9,524 nucleotides of DNA from an uncultured Eubacteriales bacterium (GTDB lineage: Bacteria > Bacillota > Clostridia > Christensenellales > Borkfalkiaceae): positions 1 to 9,524 of the forward strand of contig CATYEP010000061.1 in assembly GCA_958405585.1 (NCBI GenBank). Direction: 5' to 3'. Within the stretch, counting starts at the first letter, position 1, and every line of letters starts with the position of its first letter. A program made the position numbers and the translations under genes. The notes under the pieces are model-generated. The model worked only from the letters and a program-made list of their open reading frames with translations. It was not told the origin of the DNA and made no database searches. This document shows, one piece after another, positions 1-6,847 of the stretch.

Positions 1-1309
1 TTATGCTGTTCGCGTCCGCTTCTCTGACTCTGCCCGTGATGGATGCATGAATCGCAACGCTTAAACCGTTCGCAGGATTCGCTATTACCTGCCCGCGCTC
101 CACTATATCTCCTGCCTTGACGGCACATACCGCCGGTGCTCCGATATGCTGGCGCAACGGAATTTTTACACTCTTGACCTTTACGCACTCATCCTGCAAA
201 GGTGCCGCTGCATCGTATTTCGTGAGATAAAGACGTGCCATCAAACGCTTCATGGGTGCTTTGCGCAGCTCTCTTGAAGGCTGCACCGGCGCCGCCTGAA
301 CCTGCGGTGCTTTGACACCCGCCGCACGCAGACCATTTTTATATGTCGCGATCAGCGAACGAGGCGAAAGCCCTTGGAAGCAGGAATACAGCTCGCACAA
401 GCCGCAGGACGAACAGAAAAATGTATCAAGGAATATGTTCGGATCCTGTGCGTCTTTACAGGTTGCTGCCCGCATGAACAGATGCGGCTGGATCGGATGT
501 CCCAATGCATGACGAGGACACAAATCCGTGCACATCGAACACTGACAGCAGCTCGCCGCTGCTCTCTTTAACATGACCTGCGTGTTCGCACGCTTACGCT
601 CCACCAGATAATGGTTCTGCGGCAACACGAGAATCGCGTTAGTAGTCTTTGTGATCGGCGTACTTCCGGGAAGAATGTTTCCCATCATCGGCCCGCCCAC
701 AAAATAAACGGGATCCTTTACCTTTGCACCGCCCGCAAGCTGTACGGCTTCTTCCACCGTCGAACCCAAAGGCATGCGCAACGTAACGGGATGATTTACC
801 TCCGCAACGACGCTCACAAGTTTGTCCACGACCGGTTCATTCTTATGCATTGCGCGATACAGGTTATACAACGTTTCCACGTTGAAAACAATGACACCGC
901 TCTCGATCGGAAGCCCGCCGGGACGTACTACTTTATGTGTAACTTCATATATCAGAACGACTTCATCACCGGCAGGATACACTTCGTCCAAAAGTCCCAA
1001 ACGTACGCCGGGATACTTGGGAAGAACTTCCTCCAGTGCCTTTATAGCCGCTTTATATGCCTTTTTAATGCCGATGATCGCTTCCTTCGCTCCCACGGTT
1101 TCCATGACCAGATGGAATACCGAAACTATCTCATCCGCATACTTTTCCAATAATTGCCTGTGAAGTTTGAGCAACGGCTCACACTCCGCGCAATTCATTA
1201 TGATCGTTTCCGCACGGGCATCCAGTTTTGCGTATGTAGGAAAGCCTGCACCGCCCGCTCCGACTACGCCGCTCTTCTGCAAAAGTGCGGCCAGTTCTTT
1301 TATTTCCAT
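1..1309 (-). CDS. pduS: PduS/RnfC-like flavin and iron-sulfur oxidoreductase, C-terminus cut by window edge
   Basis: Open for 436 codons from an ATG at 1309 to the window edge without a stop; only a short C-terminal tail should be missing. The N-terminus has the glycine-rich GVVGAGGAGFP motif (residues 14-24) and AECEPLL, both typical of the RnfC/NuoF-like NADH and FMN-binding domain. Two iron-sulfur motifs follow: C254, C257, C260, C264 followed by Pro, then C299, C302, C305, C310 followed by GLSPR. The C-terminal part resembles the PduS barrel-like end. In B12-dependent pdu operons PduS is a cobalamin reductase. This locus uses a glycyl radical enzyme, so a B12 role is unlikely; electron transfer or NAD recycling across the shell is my inference. 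The start lies 9 nt after the eutN stop, with GGAG at the end of eutN as a likely ribosome site. An in-frame TTG three codons upstream sits too close to that GGAG. Confidence 0.88.
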   Translation of the reverse strand, partial: MEIKELAALLQKSGVVGAGGAGFPTYAKLDARAETIIMNCAECEPLLKLHRQLLEKYADEIVSVFHLVMETVGAKEAIIGIKKAYKAAIKALEEVLPKYPGVRLGLLDEVYPAGDEVVLIYEVTHKVVRPGGLPIESGVIVFNVETLYNLYRAMHKNEPVVDKLVSVVAEVNHPVTLRMPLGSTVEEAVQLAGGAKVKDPVYFVGGPMMGNILPGSTPITKTTNAILVLPQNHYLVERKRANTQVMLKRAAASCCQCSMCTDLCPRHALGHPIQPHLFMRAATCKDAQDPNIFLDTFFCSSCGLCELYSCFQGLSPRSLIATYKNGLRAAGVKAPQVQAAPVQPSRELRKAPMKRLMARLYLTKYDAAAPLQDECVKVKSVKIPLRQHIGAPAVCAVKAGDIVERGQVIANPANGLSVAIHASITGRVREADANSI

Positions 1310-1318
1310 GGTCTGCAA

Positions 1319-1582
1319 TTACTCCAAATTCTGTCCTTCGTCCAAAATACCAACGATCGCTGCGTCTACCGGCGCTCTGTCCATGCCGCATCCGACGCGC
1401 GCCGCGCTGCCCTGCGCCACCAATACAAGTTCGCCGATACCTGCCCCGATCTGGTCGATCGCCACGATCCGGTTCATTACTTTTAAACTCGGGATCGGTT
1501 CCACGATCATGAATTTGTTCCCGACAAGATTTTCGCACTTGCGCGTGGACACAACGCTGCCCACCACTTTTCCGATGATCAT
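1319..1582 (-). CDS. eutN: EutN/CcmL-type pentameric BMC vertex protein
   Basis: An 87-residue protein, the usual size for the BMC-P (EutN/CcmL/PduN) family. It starts MIIGKVVGSVVSTRK, contains the conserved GAGIGELVLVAQGSAAR segment at about residues 46-62, and ends with a PVDAAIVGILD segment. These proteins form pentamers that cap the vertices of the icosahedral shell. The reading frame stays open well upstream, but the ATG at 1582 is chosen because it matches the family N-terminus and follows GGAGGGG at a normal distance in the 19-nt gap after pduL. It is the only pentamer gene in the window. Its place near the 3' end, after the hairpin, fits the low copy number needed for vertices, though that link is inference. 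Confidence 0.95.
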   Translation of the reverse strand: MIIGKVVGSVVSTRKCENLVGNKFMIVEPIPSLKVMNRIVAIDQIGAGIGELVLVAQGSAARVGCGMDRAPVDAAIVGILDEGQNLE

Positions 1583-1601
1583 TTCAGTACCCCTCCGGCC
1601 T

Positions 1602-2243
1602 TTACAGTATACGCACCGTCGAACCGGTCGAAATCTTAGCCGCATTCGCTTCATCTGTGTCCAGATGCATTTCCAATGTGAAGCTCTTGTCGACACGGAT
1701 CTGTACATGGTTGAACACTGTTCCGCGCTCGTTGTCCGCCTTTACGGATACGACATCACCGTCTTTGACTCCTGCCGCTTCCGCATCCGCCGGCGACATA
1801 TGAATGTGCCGCTTTGCAATGATGCACCCTTCTTTCAGATAAATCGCCCCCTTCGGCCCGACCAGTGCGATCGGCGCGCTCCCGGCAATATTGCCCGATT
1901 CGCGGATAGGCGCTTTTACTCCCAGTTTCAATGCATCTGTTGCGGAAATCTCCACTTGCGAATTTTTACGGCAGGGCCCAAGCACACGCACATTTTCAAT
2001 CGCACGGAGCTTTAACCCCACGATCGTTACACATTCTTCCGCAGCAAACTGTCCGCCCATAAGATCTTTTTTCTTATGCAGTTCATGACCTTTGCCGAAC
2101 AGCTCTTCCACGTGTTCCTGCGTAAGATGTACATGCCGCGCCGAAACTCCTACCGGTACCATAAATCCGCTCCCGGAATTCTGCTGCTGTTCCAACGCCT
2201 GCAACGTAAGCCTCGTTATCATTTCAATGGTACTCTGTTCCAC
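1602..2243 (-). CDS. pduL: PduL-type phosphate propanoyltransferase
   Basis: A PduL-family phosphotransacylase of 213 residues. It converts acyl-CoA plus phosphate to acyl phosphate plus CoA, which recycles CoA inside the compartment; propionyl-CoA is the likely substrate here. Visible family motifs are VGVSARHVHLT (H37, H39), PIRESGNIAGSAPI, IAKRHIHMSPADA (H146, H148) and MHLDTDEAN (H193); these histidines are the expected metal ligands. Residues 2-20 form a short amphipathic helix before a Gln/Ser/Gly linker, as expected of a PduL encapsulation peptide. I prefer the GTG at 2243, because AGGAGG at 2253-2258 lies 9 nt upstream of it and directly abuts the in-frame ATG at 2252, which is too close. 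The gene follows a 139-nt gap holding a strong hairpin. Confidence 0.93.
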   Translation of the reverse strand: MEQSTIEMITRLTLQALEQQQNSGSGFMVPVGVSARHVHLTQEHVEELFGKGHELHKKKDLMGGQFAAEECVTIVGLKLRAIENVRVLGPCRKNSQVEISATDALKLGVKAPIRESGNIAGSAPIALVGPKGAIYLKEGCIIAKRHIHMSPADAEAAGVKDGDVVSVKADNERGTVFNHVQIRVDKSFTLEMHLDTDEANAAKISTGSTVRIL

Positions 2244-2252
2244 TGCCGCCAT

Positions 2253-2258
2253 CCTCCT
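2253..2258 (-). promoter_or_regulatory. Ribosome binding site that selects the pduL GTG start
   Basis: The minus strand reads AGGAGG here. It is immediately followed by ATG (2252-2250) and then, 9 nt after the AGGAGG, by an in-frame GTG (2243-2241). The spacing favours the GTG, so pduL probably begins three codons later than the ATG suggests. Confidence 0.65.
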
Positions 2259-2325
2259 GAATTGTCCGAAAAATTGTATACAAAACATGCCGCACCGCTT
2301 TCGGTGCAGCTTTTGCGCTTTTCGC

Positions 2326-2351
2326 CGCGCTCCGCCAGTTGGCGGAGCGCG
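2326..2351. other. Perfect 12-bp inverted repeat between BMC-H and pduL
   Basis: The left arm CGCGCTCCGCCA (2326-2337) and the right arm TGGCGGAGCGCG (2340-2351) are exact reverse complements around GT. In RNA this would be a very stable stem of about 11 bp with a four-base loop. No U-run follows on either strand (the minus strand continues GGCGAAAAGCG), so a classic intrinsic terminator is not supported. It sits 31 nt past the last BMC-H stop in the direction of transcription. A second, smaller hairpin (GCACCG-CTTT-CGGTGC, 2292-2307) lies between it and pduL. A role in mRNA processing, 3'-end protection of shell transcripts, or partial attenuation is inference. Confidence 0.7.
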
Positions 2352-2382
2352 GATTCAAGCAACCCGATTCCTTACCTCGCAA

Positions 2383-2664
2383 TTATTTGGAAAGCGTAGG
2401 AAGAATCTTCTCGACGTCAGAATGAGGACGAGGGATCACGTGTTTCGCTACCAGTTCGCCAAGCTTGGACGCATTGTTAGCGCCTGCTTCGACTGCTGCG
2501 TTCACCGCGCCGACATCGCCTCTGACCATTACGCTGACCAAGCCGCTACCGATCTTTTCCGTTCCGATCAGCGTAACGTTCGCTGCTTTCAGCATAGCAT
2601 CCGCTGCTTCGATCGCTGCTACAAGACCTCTCGTTTCGATCATACCCAATGCTTCGAGTGACAT
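2383..2664 (-). CDS. BMC-H hexameric shell protein, PduA/PduJ type (copy 1)
   Basis: A 93-residue single-domain BMC protein with the canonical opening EALGMIETRGLVAAIEAADA. It has the conserved lysine K26, the pore loop KIGSG (residues 37-41) and a C-terminal HVIPRPHSDVEKILP segment. Such proteins form hexamers that tile the facets, with the GSG loop lining a small polar pore for substrates such as 1,2-propanediol. AGGAGGAG lies just upstream of the ATG. It differs from the copy at 3093-3368 at only a handful of residues, so the two are recent paralogues or are kept alike by selection or gene conversion. It is the last shell hexamer gene before the hairpin and pduL. Confidence 0.95.
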   Translation of the reverse strand: MSLEALGMIETRGLVAAIEAADAMLKAANVTLIGTEKIGSGLVSVMVRGDVGAVNAAVEAGANNASKLGELVAKHVIPRPHSDVEKILPTLSK

Positions 2665-2744
2665 TTCTTTTCTCCTCCTTCAGAGATATTTTACTGATTT
2701 TTATTTGCTTACGGGATTTTCCGTATGCTCGCTTGAAATTTGAA

Positions 2745-3068
2745 TCAAGTATCGTGTTTCATCGGAACATCTTTACCGTTCCGCTTTGCAAGTCTGGATG
2801 CGGAAAGCGCAACCAGCCGCTCCGTTTCGGAATGCGGATTGGCTATCACCGCTTTCGCCACAGGCTTTTTGATCGCTCCCGCAGCGGCCGCTTCCACCGC
2901 TTCCGTTACCGCCGACACGCTTCCTCTCACGATCAGAGTAACGAGCCTGCCGCCTAACTTCCTTTCCCAAGTCACAAGTTCGACATCCGCCGTTTTACAC
3001 ATGATGTCGAGCGCGTCGATCGCCGCAGTCACGCCGGATATTTCAATAAAACCAAGTGCTTTGCCCAT
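2745..3068 (-). CDS. BMC-H hexameric shell protein with LGGR pore loop and C-terminal tail
   Basis: A 107-residue BMC-domain protein. It begins MGKALGFIEISGVTAAIDALD and keeps the family core, but diverges from its neighbours at the pore: the loop reads ERKLGGRLVTL, with R41 where the neighbours have KIGSGLV. After the usual VIANPHSE segment it carries an extra basic tail of about 20 residues, ending MKHDT. A clear GGAGG precedes the ATG. The arginine in the pore loop and the tail suggest a facet tile with different transport or contacts, which is inference. A gap of 80 nt separates it from the next BMC-H gene; apart from that gene's ribosome site and a weak imperfect hairpin (2707-2728), I see nothing in the gap. 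Confidence 0.93.
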   Translation of the reverse strand: MGKALGFIEISGVTAAIDALDIMCKTADVELVTWERKLGGRLVTLIVRGSVSAVTEAVEAAAAGAIKKPVAKAVIANPHSETERLVALSASRLAKRNGKDVPMKHDT

Positions 3069-3092
3069 TGTTGCCTCCGGCCTGCCACCAAA

Positions 3093-3368
3093 TTACAGTT
3101 TGGGAAGAATCTTTTCCACGTCTGCATGAGGACGGGGAATTACGTGCTTCGCTACCAGCTCACCCAATCTGGATGCATTATTTGCGCCTGCTTCTACCGC
3201 CGCATTCACTGCGCCGACATCGCCGCGCACCATAACGCTCACCAAGCCGCTACCAATCTTCTCCGTTCCGATCAAAGTTACTTCCGCCGCTTTGACCATT
3301 GCATCTGCTGCCTCGATCGCTGCCACAAGGCCTCTCGTCTCGATCATGCCCAATGCTTCCTTTGCCAT
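3093..3368 (-). CDS. BMC-H hexameric shell protein, PduA/PduJ type (copy 2)
   Basis: A 91-residue canonical BMC-H protein with the KIGSG pore loop, almost identical to the copy at 2383-2664. Differences are conservative and mostly at the extreme N-terminus, helix 1 (V for L, E for N) and the C-terminus. The frame is open further upstream, but the ATG at 3368 is chosen because AGGAGG sits 9 nt before it and the N-terminus then aligns with the family. The upstream extension is rich in Lys and Asp and unlike any BMC protein. Having two near-identical tiles on either side of a divergent one suggests a local duplication. Confidence 0.95.
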   Translation of the reverse strand: MAKEALGMIETRGLVAAIEAADAMVKAAEVTLIGTEKIGSGLVSVMVRGDVGAVNAAVEAGANNASRLGELVAKHVIPRPHADVEKILPKL

Positions 3369-3396
3369 GTTTCTATCCTCCTGAAATTTATCCGTT

Positions 3397-3711
3397 TTAA
3401 TTTTTATCAAAAGCGTTCAGCTTCAACATTTTCTGCGTCCCCTCTTCGGGATTCGCAATGATATATTTATCGACCACGCCGGAAATTCCTTCCGCCGCAC
3501 TCTCCGCCGCTTCCATTGCCGCTTCCACCGCCGCAACATCGCCGCGGAACTTGATGCAGACAATCAACGGCACGGGAAGTTTATCCGCGTTGCCTGGTTT
3601 GTTTTTGTCGAAATGCTCTACCGTTACGTCTGCCGCTTTGCAGCCTGCATCCGCCGCCACAAATGCCGTCGCCAATCCGAACACTTCCAAAATACCGACT
3701 GCCTGTGCCAT
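3397..3711 (-). CDS. BMC-H shell protein with an insertion at the pore loop
   Basis: A 104-residue BMC-domain protein starting MAQAVGILEVFGLATAFVAAD. The core strand and helix pattern is intact (FRGDVAAVEAAMEAAE, then VDKYIIANPEE). The region that normally holds the short GSG pore loop is instead a longer Asn/Pro-rich stretch, FDKNKPGNADKLPVPL (residues 34-49). The insertion should reshape or occlude the central pore. It is the first of four consecutive BMC-H genes and follows the alcohol dehydrogenase stop by 11 nt, with only a weak AGG ribosome site. Its specific role is unknown. No cysteines lie in the inserted loop, so an iron-sulfur pore of the GrpU type is not indicated. Confidence 0.92.
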   Translation of the reverse strand: MAQAVGILEVFGLATAFVAADAGCKAADVTVEHFDKNKPGNADKLPVPLIVCIKFRGDVAAVEAAMEAAESAAEGISGVVDKYIIANPEEGTQKMLKLNAFDKN

Positions 3712-3722
3712 AATCTACCTGC

Positions 3723-4952
3723 TTATTTATTGATGATCGCGATCTTCAGACCTTCCATGCGGAGATTTGTCTGATGCGCTTCATTGATCTGTTCCAGCGG
3801 GAATGTATGCGTGATCAGCTTATCCATCGGCAAGCCAATACCCTTCGCACGTTTGAGGAAATCAAACGTCGTCGCATAATCGCGGAGCGTGTAAACCCAG
3901 GATCCCACCATCGTAAGCTCTTTCGAACAGATGTCGAAATGCGGGTTGATCGTCGCGTCACCACCGTTGATAAAGAATCCAAGTTCGCAAAGTCCGCCGC
4001 CGTTACGCACAAATTTATAAATGTTTGCATGCGCAACAGGAGACCCCGTGCACTGGAATGCAAAATCAGCCAGATGTCCGTCAAAGGAGTCTTCCACTGC
4101 CTTTGCAAGATTCTCAATACCTTTATAGTCTTTGAAGTTAACCGTCTTATCCGCTCCCATCTGCTTTGCAAAATCAAGACGCTTTGCTTCGCCGTCCACT
4201 GCGGTAATATGCTCAATACCCATGGTACGCAGAACCGCTATGCAGATCAGACCGATCGGGCCGCAGCCTTGCACGACTACCCGGCTGTTAAAACGCAGGA
4301 TTCCCGTGGTTTTCGCACGTTCTACCGCATGTACCAAAACTGCGCAGGGTTCGATCAGGATACGAGAAGACAGATCCAGATCACTTACGTTGAAAATCGT
4401 GCTTCCGCCGCGTACCAACAGATAATCCGAGAACCAGCCGTTAAAATGAATGTCGTCATCGGGAAGAAGTCCGTAAACGTCCGCCCCGCCTACATTCTGT
4501 TTGTTCAGATCGAACATCGTGATATCGGGATTATCTTTGAAAATCATGCAGGTAACGACTTTATCGCCAACCTTCAAATCTTTGCCCGCGCTGTCCTTCT
4601 TGACATTTTTGCCCATCTTGACGATCTCACCCGTTCCTTCATGCCCGAGCACGACAGGAATCAGATTGAAAGGATCACGCTTAAATTCGTGCGCGTCCGT
4701 ACCGCAAATGCCGCATCCCTCTACTTTTACGAGGATGTCGTCATCGCCTACCGGAGGAAGAGGATATTCTTTGATCTCGTATCTCTCTTTTTCAACCAGC
4801 ATTGCCACACGCGCTTTCTGCGGAATCGCCCCGCCCGTTACGCCCGAAGATACCGCCGCCGGAGCAGCCGATGCCGCACTCTTGGCGCCGCCCGTCATAT
4901 CTTCGAGAACTTTTCTGACGATTTCTTCAATATTTTTATTGTTGATATCCAT
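3723..4952 (-). CDS. Zinc-type (MDR) alcohol dehydrogenase with N-terminal encapsulation peptide
   Basis: A 409-residue medium-chain dehydrogenase. It probably reduces the compartment's aldehyde to alcohol (propionaldehyde to 1-propanol) and so regenerates NAD+ for PduP. Visible features are the catalytic zinc site GCGICGTD (C83) and GHEG (H104, E105), with EPCAV (201-205) later; a Rossmann motif GCGPIG (229-234); and a following acidic residue, D253 in AVDGE, favouring NAD(H). The structural-zinc lobe cysteines are missing: only C135 is seen where four are usual. Residues 5-19 (NKNIEEIVRKVLEDM) form an amphipathic helix joined by an Ala/Ser/Gly linker to the enzyme, which begins near residue 46; this is a typical BMC targeting tag. 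AAGGAGA precedes the ATG, overlapping the stop region of the aldehyde dehydrogenase gene. Substrate is inferred; reduction of lactaldehyde is an alternative. Confidence 0.9.
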   Translation of the reverse strand: MDINNKNIEEIVRKVLEDMTGGAKSAASAAPAAVSSGVTGGAIPQKARVAMLVEKERYEIKEYPLPPVGDDDILVKVEGCGICGTDAHEFKRDPFNLIPVVLGHEGTGEIVKMGKNVKKDSAGKDLKVGDKVVTCMIFKDNPDITMFDLNKQNVGGADVYGLLPDDDIHFNGWFSDYLLVRGGSTIFNVSDLDLSSRILIEPCAVLVHAVERAKTTGILRFNSRVVVQGCGPIGLICIAVLRTMGIEHITAVDGEAKRLDFAKQMGADKTVNFKDYKGIENLAKAVEDSFDGHLADFAFQCTGSPVAHANIYKFVRNGGGLCELGFFINGGDATINPHFDICSKELTMVGSWVYTLRDYATTFDFLKRAKGIGLPMDKLITHTFPLEQINEAHQTNLRMEGLKIAIINK

Positions 4953-4973
4953 TTTTCTCTAAATCTCCTTTCA

Positions 4974-6359
4974 TCAGCGGATGCACAGACTGTCACTCAT
5001 GACACAACGACGGCGCTTCGTGAAAGTTGCCGCAGACGTCAGGCCTTCACCCGTTCTGCTCGCAATCGTAAACGTGCAGAAACCTTCGCCGCCAAAACCG
5101 ATCGCCGCGTAGGACGGCCCGTTTTTGACAAGAATCGCCGTATCGATCGCCTTCGCATATTTTGTGATATTATCGACGTTTTTGGAATGTATATGCGCCG
5201 AATGACGGTTGCCGTGTTCCAACCAGACGGCCTTTTCCACCGCGTCGTCAAAATCTTTCGCACGAACGATACCCAGAATCGGCATCATCAGCTCTTCCGA
5301 AATCAGCGGATGCTCCTTTTCACCTTCAAAAATAATGCAACGAATATCATCCGATACTTCTACACCGACCATGCCGAGCAAAACTTTTGCGCTTCTGCCC
5401 ACACATTTGCGGTTCAAGCCCTTCGGCGTCAGTACCGTAGCTACCAGCTTATCCTGCACTTCTTTGCTTGCCAGATAGCATCCCTGTTCCGTGATCATGT
5501 AATTCATCAGTTCATCCGCAATGCTGTCCACCACAACAACTTCTTTCTCCGCTATGCAAGGGAGATTGTTGTCAAATGTGCAGCCATTGACGATGTCTTG
5601 TGCCGCTTTGCGAATGTCCGCCGTTTCGTCCACAAGCGCCGGAGGATTGCCGGCACCAGCTCCGATCCCGCGTTTTCCCGACGAAAGCACTGCCGTAACT
5701 ACTCCCGGCCCGCCCGTCGCCACGATCAGCGGAATATCCTTATGCTTCATCATGATCTCGCTCGACTGCAAGGTGGGTTTGACAAGCGAGCATGCCACAT
5801 TTTCCGGACCGCCTGCTTCCACGCACGCTTCGTTCACCAGCCGAACCGCAAAATTGCTCGTCTTGATCGCAGCAGGGTGCGCATTGAATACCACCGTGTT
5901 TCCGCCTGCGATCATCCCGATGCTGTTGCAAAGAACTGTTTCACTCGGATTCGTGCAGGGCGTGATCGCACCGATCACTCCGAACGGTCCCATCTCGATC
6001 AGCGTCAGACCGCGGTCTCCCGACCACGCGACCGTCGTGATATCTTCCGTACCCGGCGTCTTTTCTGCAACCAAACGGTTTTTCAGAATTTTATGTCCGA
6101 CATTGCCCATCCCTGTTTCGTCCACAGCCATACGGGCAAGCGTTTCCGCATTTTCGTTTATCTTCTGACGGATCTTCGTAATGATCTTTTCACGCTGATC
6201 CATCGACATCCTGCGAAGCACTGCCTGCGCTTTCTTTGCAGCCGCAATCGCTTCGTTCATGTCCGTAAAAATACCCATGCCCGTCTGCGTCTGCTCTCCG
6301 AGGCTCATCTTCGCTATTACTTCTTTCACAATGTCCTGCACGGACTGTTCGTTCAACAT
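4974..6359 (-). CDS. pduP: PduP-type CoA-acylating aldehyde dehydrogenase
   Basis: A 461-residue CoA-dependent aldehyde dehydrogenase of the PduP/EutE family. It oxidises an aldehyde (propionaldehyde predicted) to acyl-CoA with NAD+. The catalytic cysteine is C268 in FDNNLPCIAEKE. Other family segments are PFGVIGAITPCTNPSET (125-141), VATGGPGVV (213-221) and the GAGAGNPP loop (233-240). Residues 3-18 (NEQSVQDIVKEVIAKM) form the N-terminal encapsulation helix, separated from the catalytic domain by a short Gly/Gln/Thr linker, as in S. enterica PduP. AAGGAGG precedes the ATG, and the gene overlaps the end of the GlcG-like gene by 7 nt, indicating translational coupling. Length and motifs are normal for the family. 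Confidence 0.95.
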   Translation of the reverse strand: MLNEQSVQDIVKEVIAKMSLGEQTQTGMGIFTDMNEAIAAAKKAQAVLRRMSMDQREKIITKIRQKINENAETLARMAVDETGMGNVGHKILKNRLVAEKTPGTEDITTVAWSGDRGLTLIEMGPFGVIGAITPCTNPSETVLCNSIGMIAGGNTVVFNAHPAAIKTSNFAVRLVNEACVEAGGPENVACSLVKPTLQSSEIMMKHKDIPLIVATGGPGVVTAVLSSGKRGIGAGAGNPPALVDETADIRKAAQDIVNGCTFDNNLPCIAEKEVVVVDSIADELMNYMITEQGCYLASKEVQDKLVATVLTPKGLNRKCVGRSAKVLLGMVGVEVSDDIRCIIFEGEKEHPLISEELMMPILGIVRAKDFDDAVEKAVWLEHGNRHSAHIHSKNVDNITKYAKAIDTAILVKNGPSYAAIGFGGEGFCTFTIASRTGEGLTSAATFTKRRRCVMSDSLCIR

Positions 6360-6844
6360 TCGACCTCCTTAAACACCTGCCTGCCATACGCAGCAAGCGC
6401 CGTATCCTGTTCCGCAGTTCCGCCGCTTACACCCAATCCGCCGACGATCTTCCCGCCAGATTCCAACGGTTCACCGCCGCCGAATATCACAATCTTGCCT
6501 TGATTCGTGAACTGGATCCCGTACAGAGACCCGCCCGGTGCTGCCAGCTCGGCAAGTTTTGCCGTGGACATCTTTAATGCCACCACCGTATATGACTTCT
6601 GCAGCGCAACATCCCAGCTCGCCAGATAGGCTCCGTCCATCGCCTGCACGCTGACGGGATTTCCGCCCGCATCCGCTACGGCAATCACAGCATTCACACC
6701 CATCTCTCTGGCCCGCTCTTCCACAGCTTTCGTCAAAGCACGCGCCTTTTCCAGGGTCATTTTATGCTTTCCGCAACATCCGGATCCACCTTTCGCGCCG
6801 CGGACGATCTCTTCAACAAGGACGGAAATCTGCTTCTCGTCCAT
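6353..6844 (-). CDS. GlcG/HbpS/PduO-C-like domain protein with N-terminal targeting helix
   Basis: A 163-residue protein. From about residue 29 onward it is a single GlcG/HbpS (DUF336, PduO C-terminal) domain, shown by VADAGGNPVSVQAMDGA and by the closing IVGGLGVSGGTAEQD. This domain binds heme or corrinoid in some relatives, but its role in glycyl-radical compartments is unsettled. Residues 1-17 (MDEKQISVLVEEIVRGA) look like an encapsulation peptide, followed by a Gly-rich linker with two adjacent cysteines (C23, C24). The ATG lies 3 nt after the aldolase stop and has no strong ribosome site, suggesting coupling to aldolase translation. The adenosyltransferase half of PduO is absent, consistent with a B12-independent pathway. 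Confidence 0.88.
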   Translation of the reverse strand: MDEKQISVLVEEIVRGAKGGSGCCGKHKMTLEKARALTKAVEERAREMGVNAVIAVADAGGNPVSVQAMDGAYLASWDVALQKSYTVVALKMSTAKLAELAAPGGSLYGIQFTNQGKIVIFGGGEPLESGGKIVGGLGVSGGTAEQDTALAAYGRQVFKEVEC

Positions 6845-6847
6845 GTG

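Noticed and set aside
1..3. TAA read at the window edge as the stop of the PduS gene.
   Set aside because: It is out of frame with the 436-codon reading frame that starts at 1309; the frame continues past the edge.
611..2015. Several plus-strand open frames across the PduS, EutN and PduL genes.
   Set aside because: They are antisense to genes with unmistakable family motifs, and none has a convincing start or domain.
2250..2252. ATG as the pduL start.
   Set aside because: The AGGAGG directly abuts it, leaving no spacing. The in-frame GTG at 2243 has normal spacing.
2326..2351. Intrinsic terminator at the perfect inverted repeat.
   Set aside because: No run of U follows the stem on either strand, and three further genes of the same system follow in the same direction. 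It is kept only as an RNA hairpin.
2707..2728. Imperfect hairpin (GC-T-TACGG / CCGTA-T-GC) between two BMC-H genes.
   Set aside because: It has a short stem with a mismatch, an AT-rich surrounding and no U-run. It could easily be chance.
2383..3711. CRISPR-like or tandem repeat array suggested by recurring similar segments.
   Set aside because: The repetition comes from paralogous BMC-H coding genes, not short direct repeats with spacers.
3774..6503. A 909-codon open frame on the plus strand.
   Set aside because: It lies antisense to the alcohol dehydrogenase, aldehyde dehydrogenase and GlcG-like genes, all with clear family motifs. Its translation is rich in Arg, His, Cys and Phe with no recognisable domain, and it has no ribosome site. 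It is a shadow of the codon bias of the minus-strand genes.
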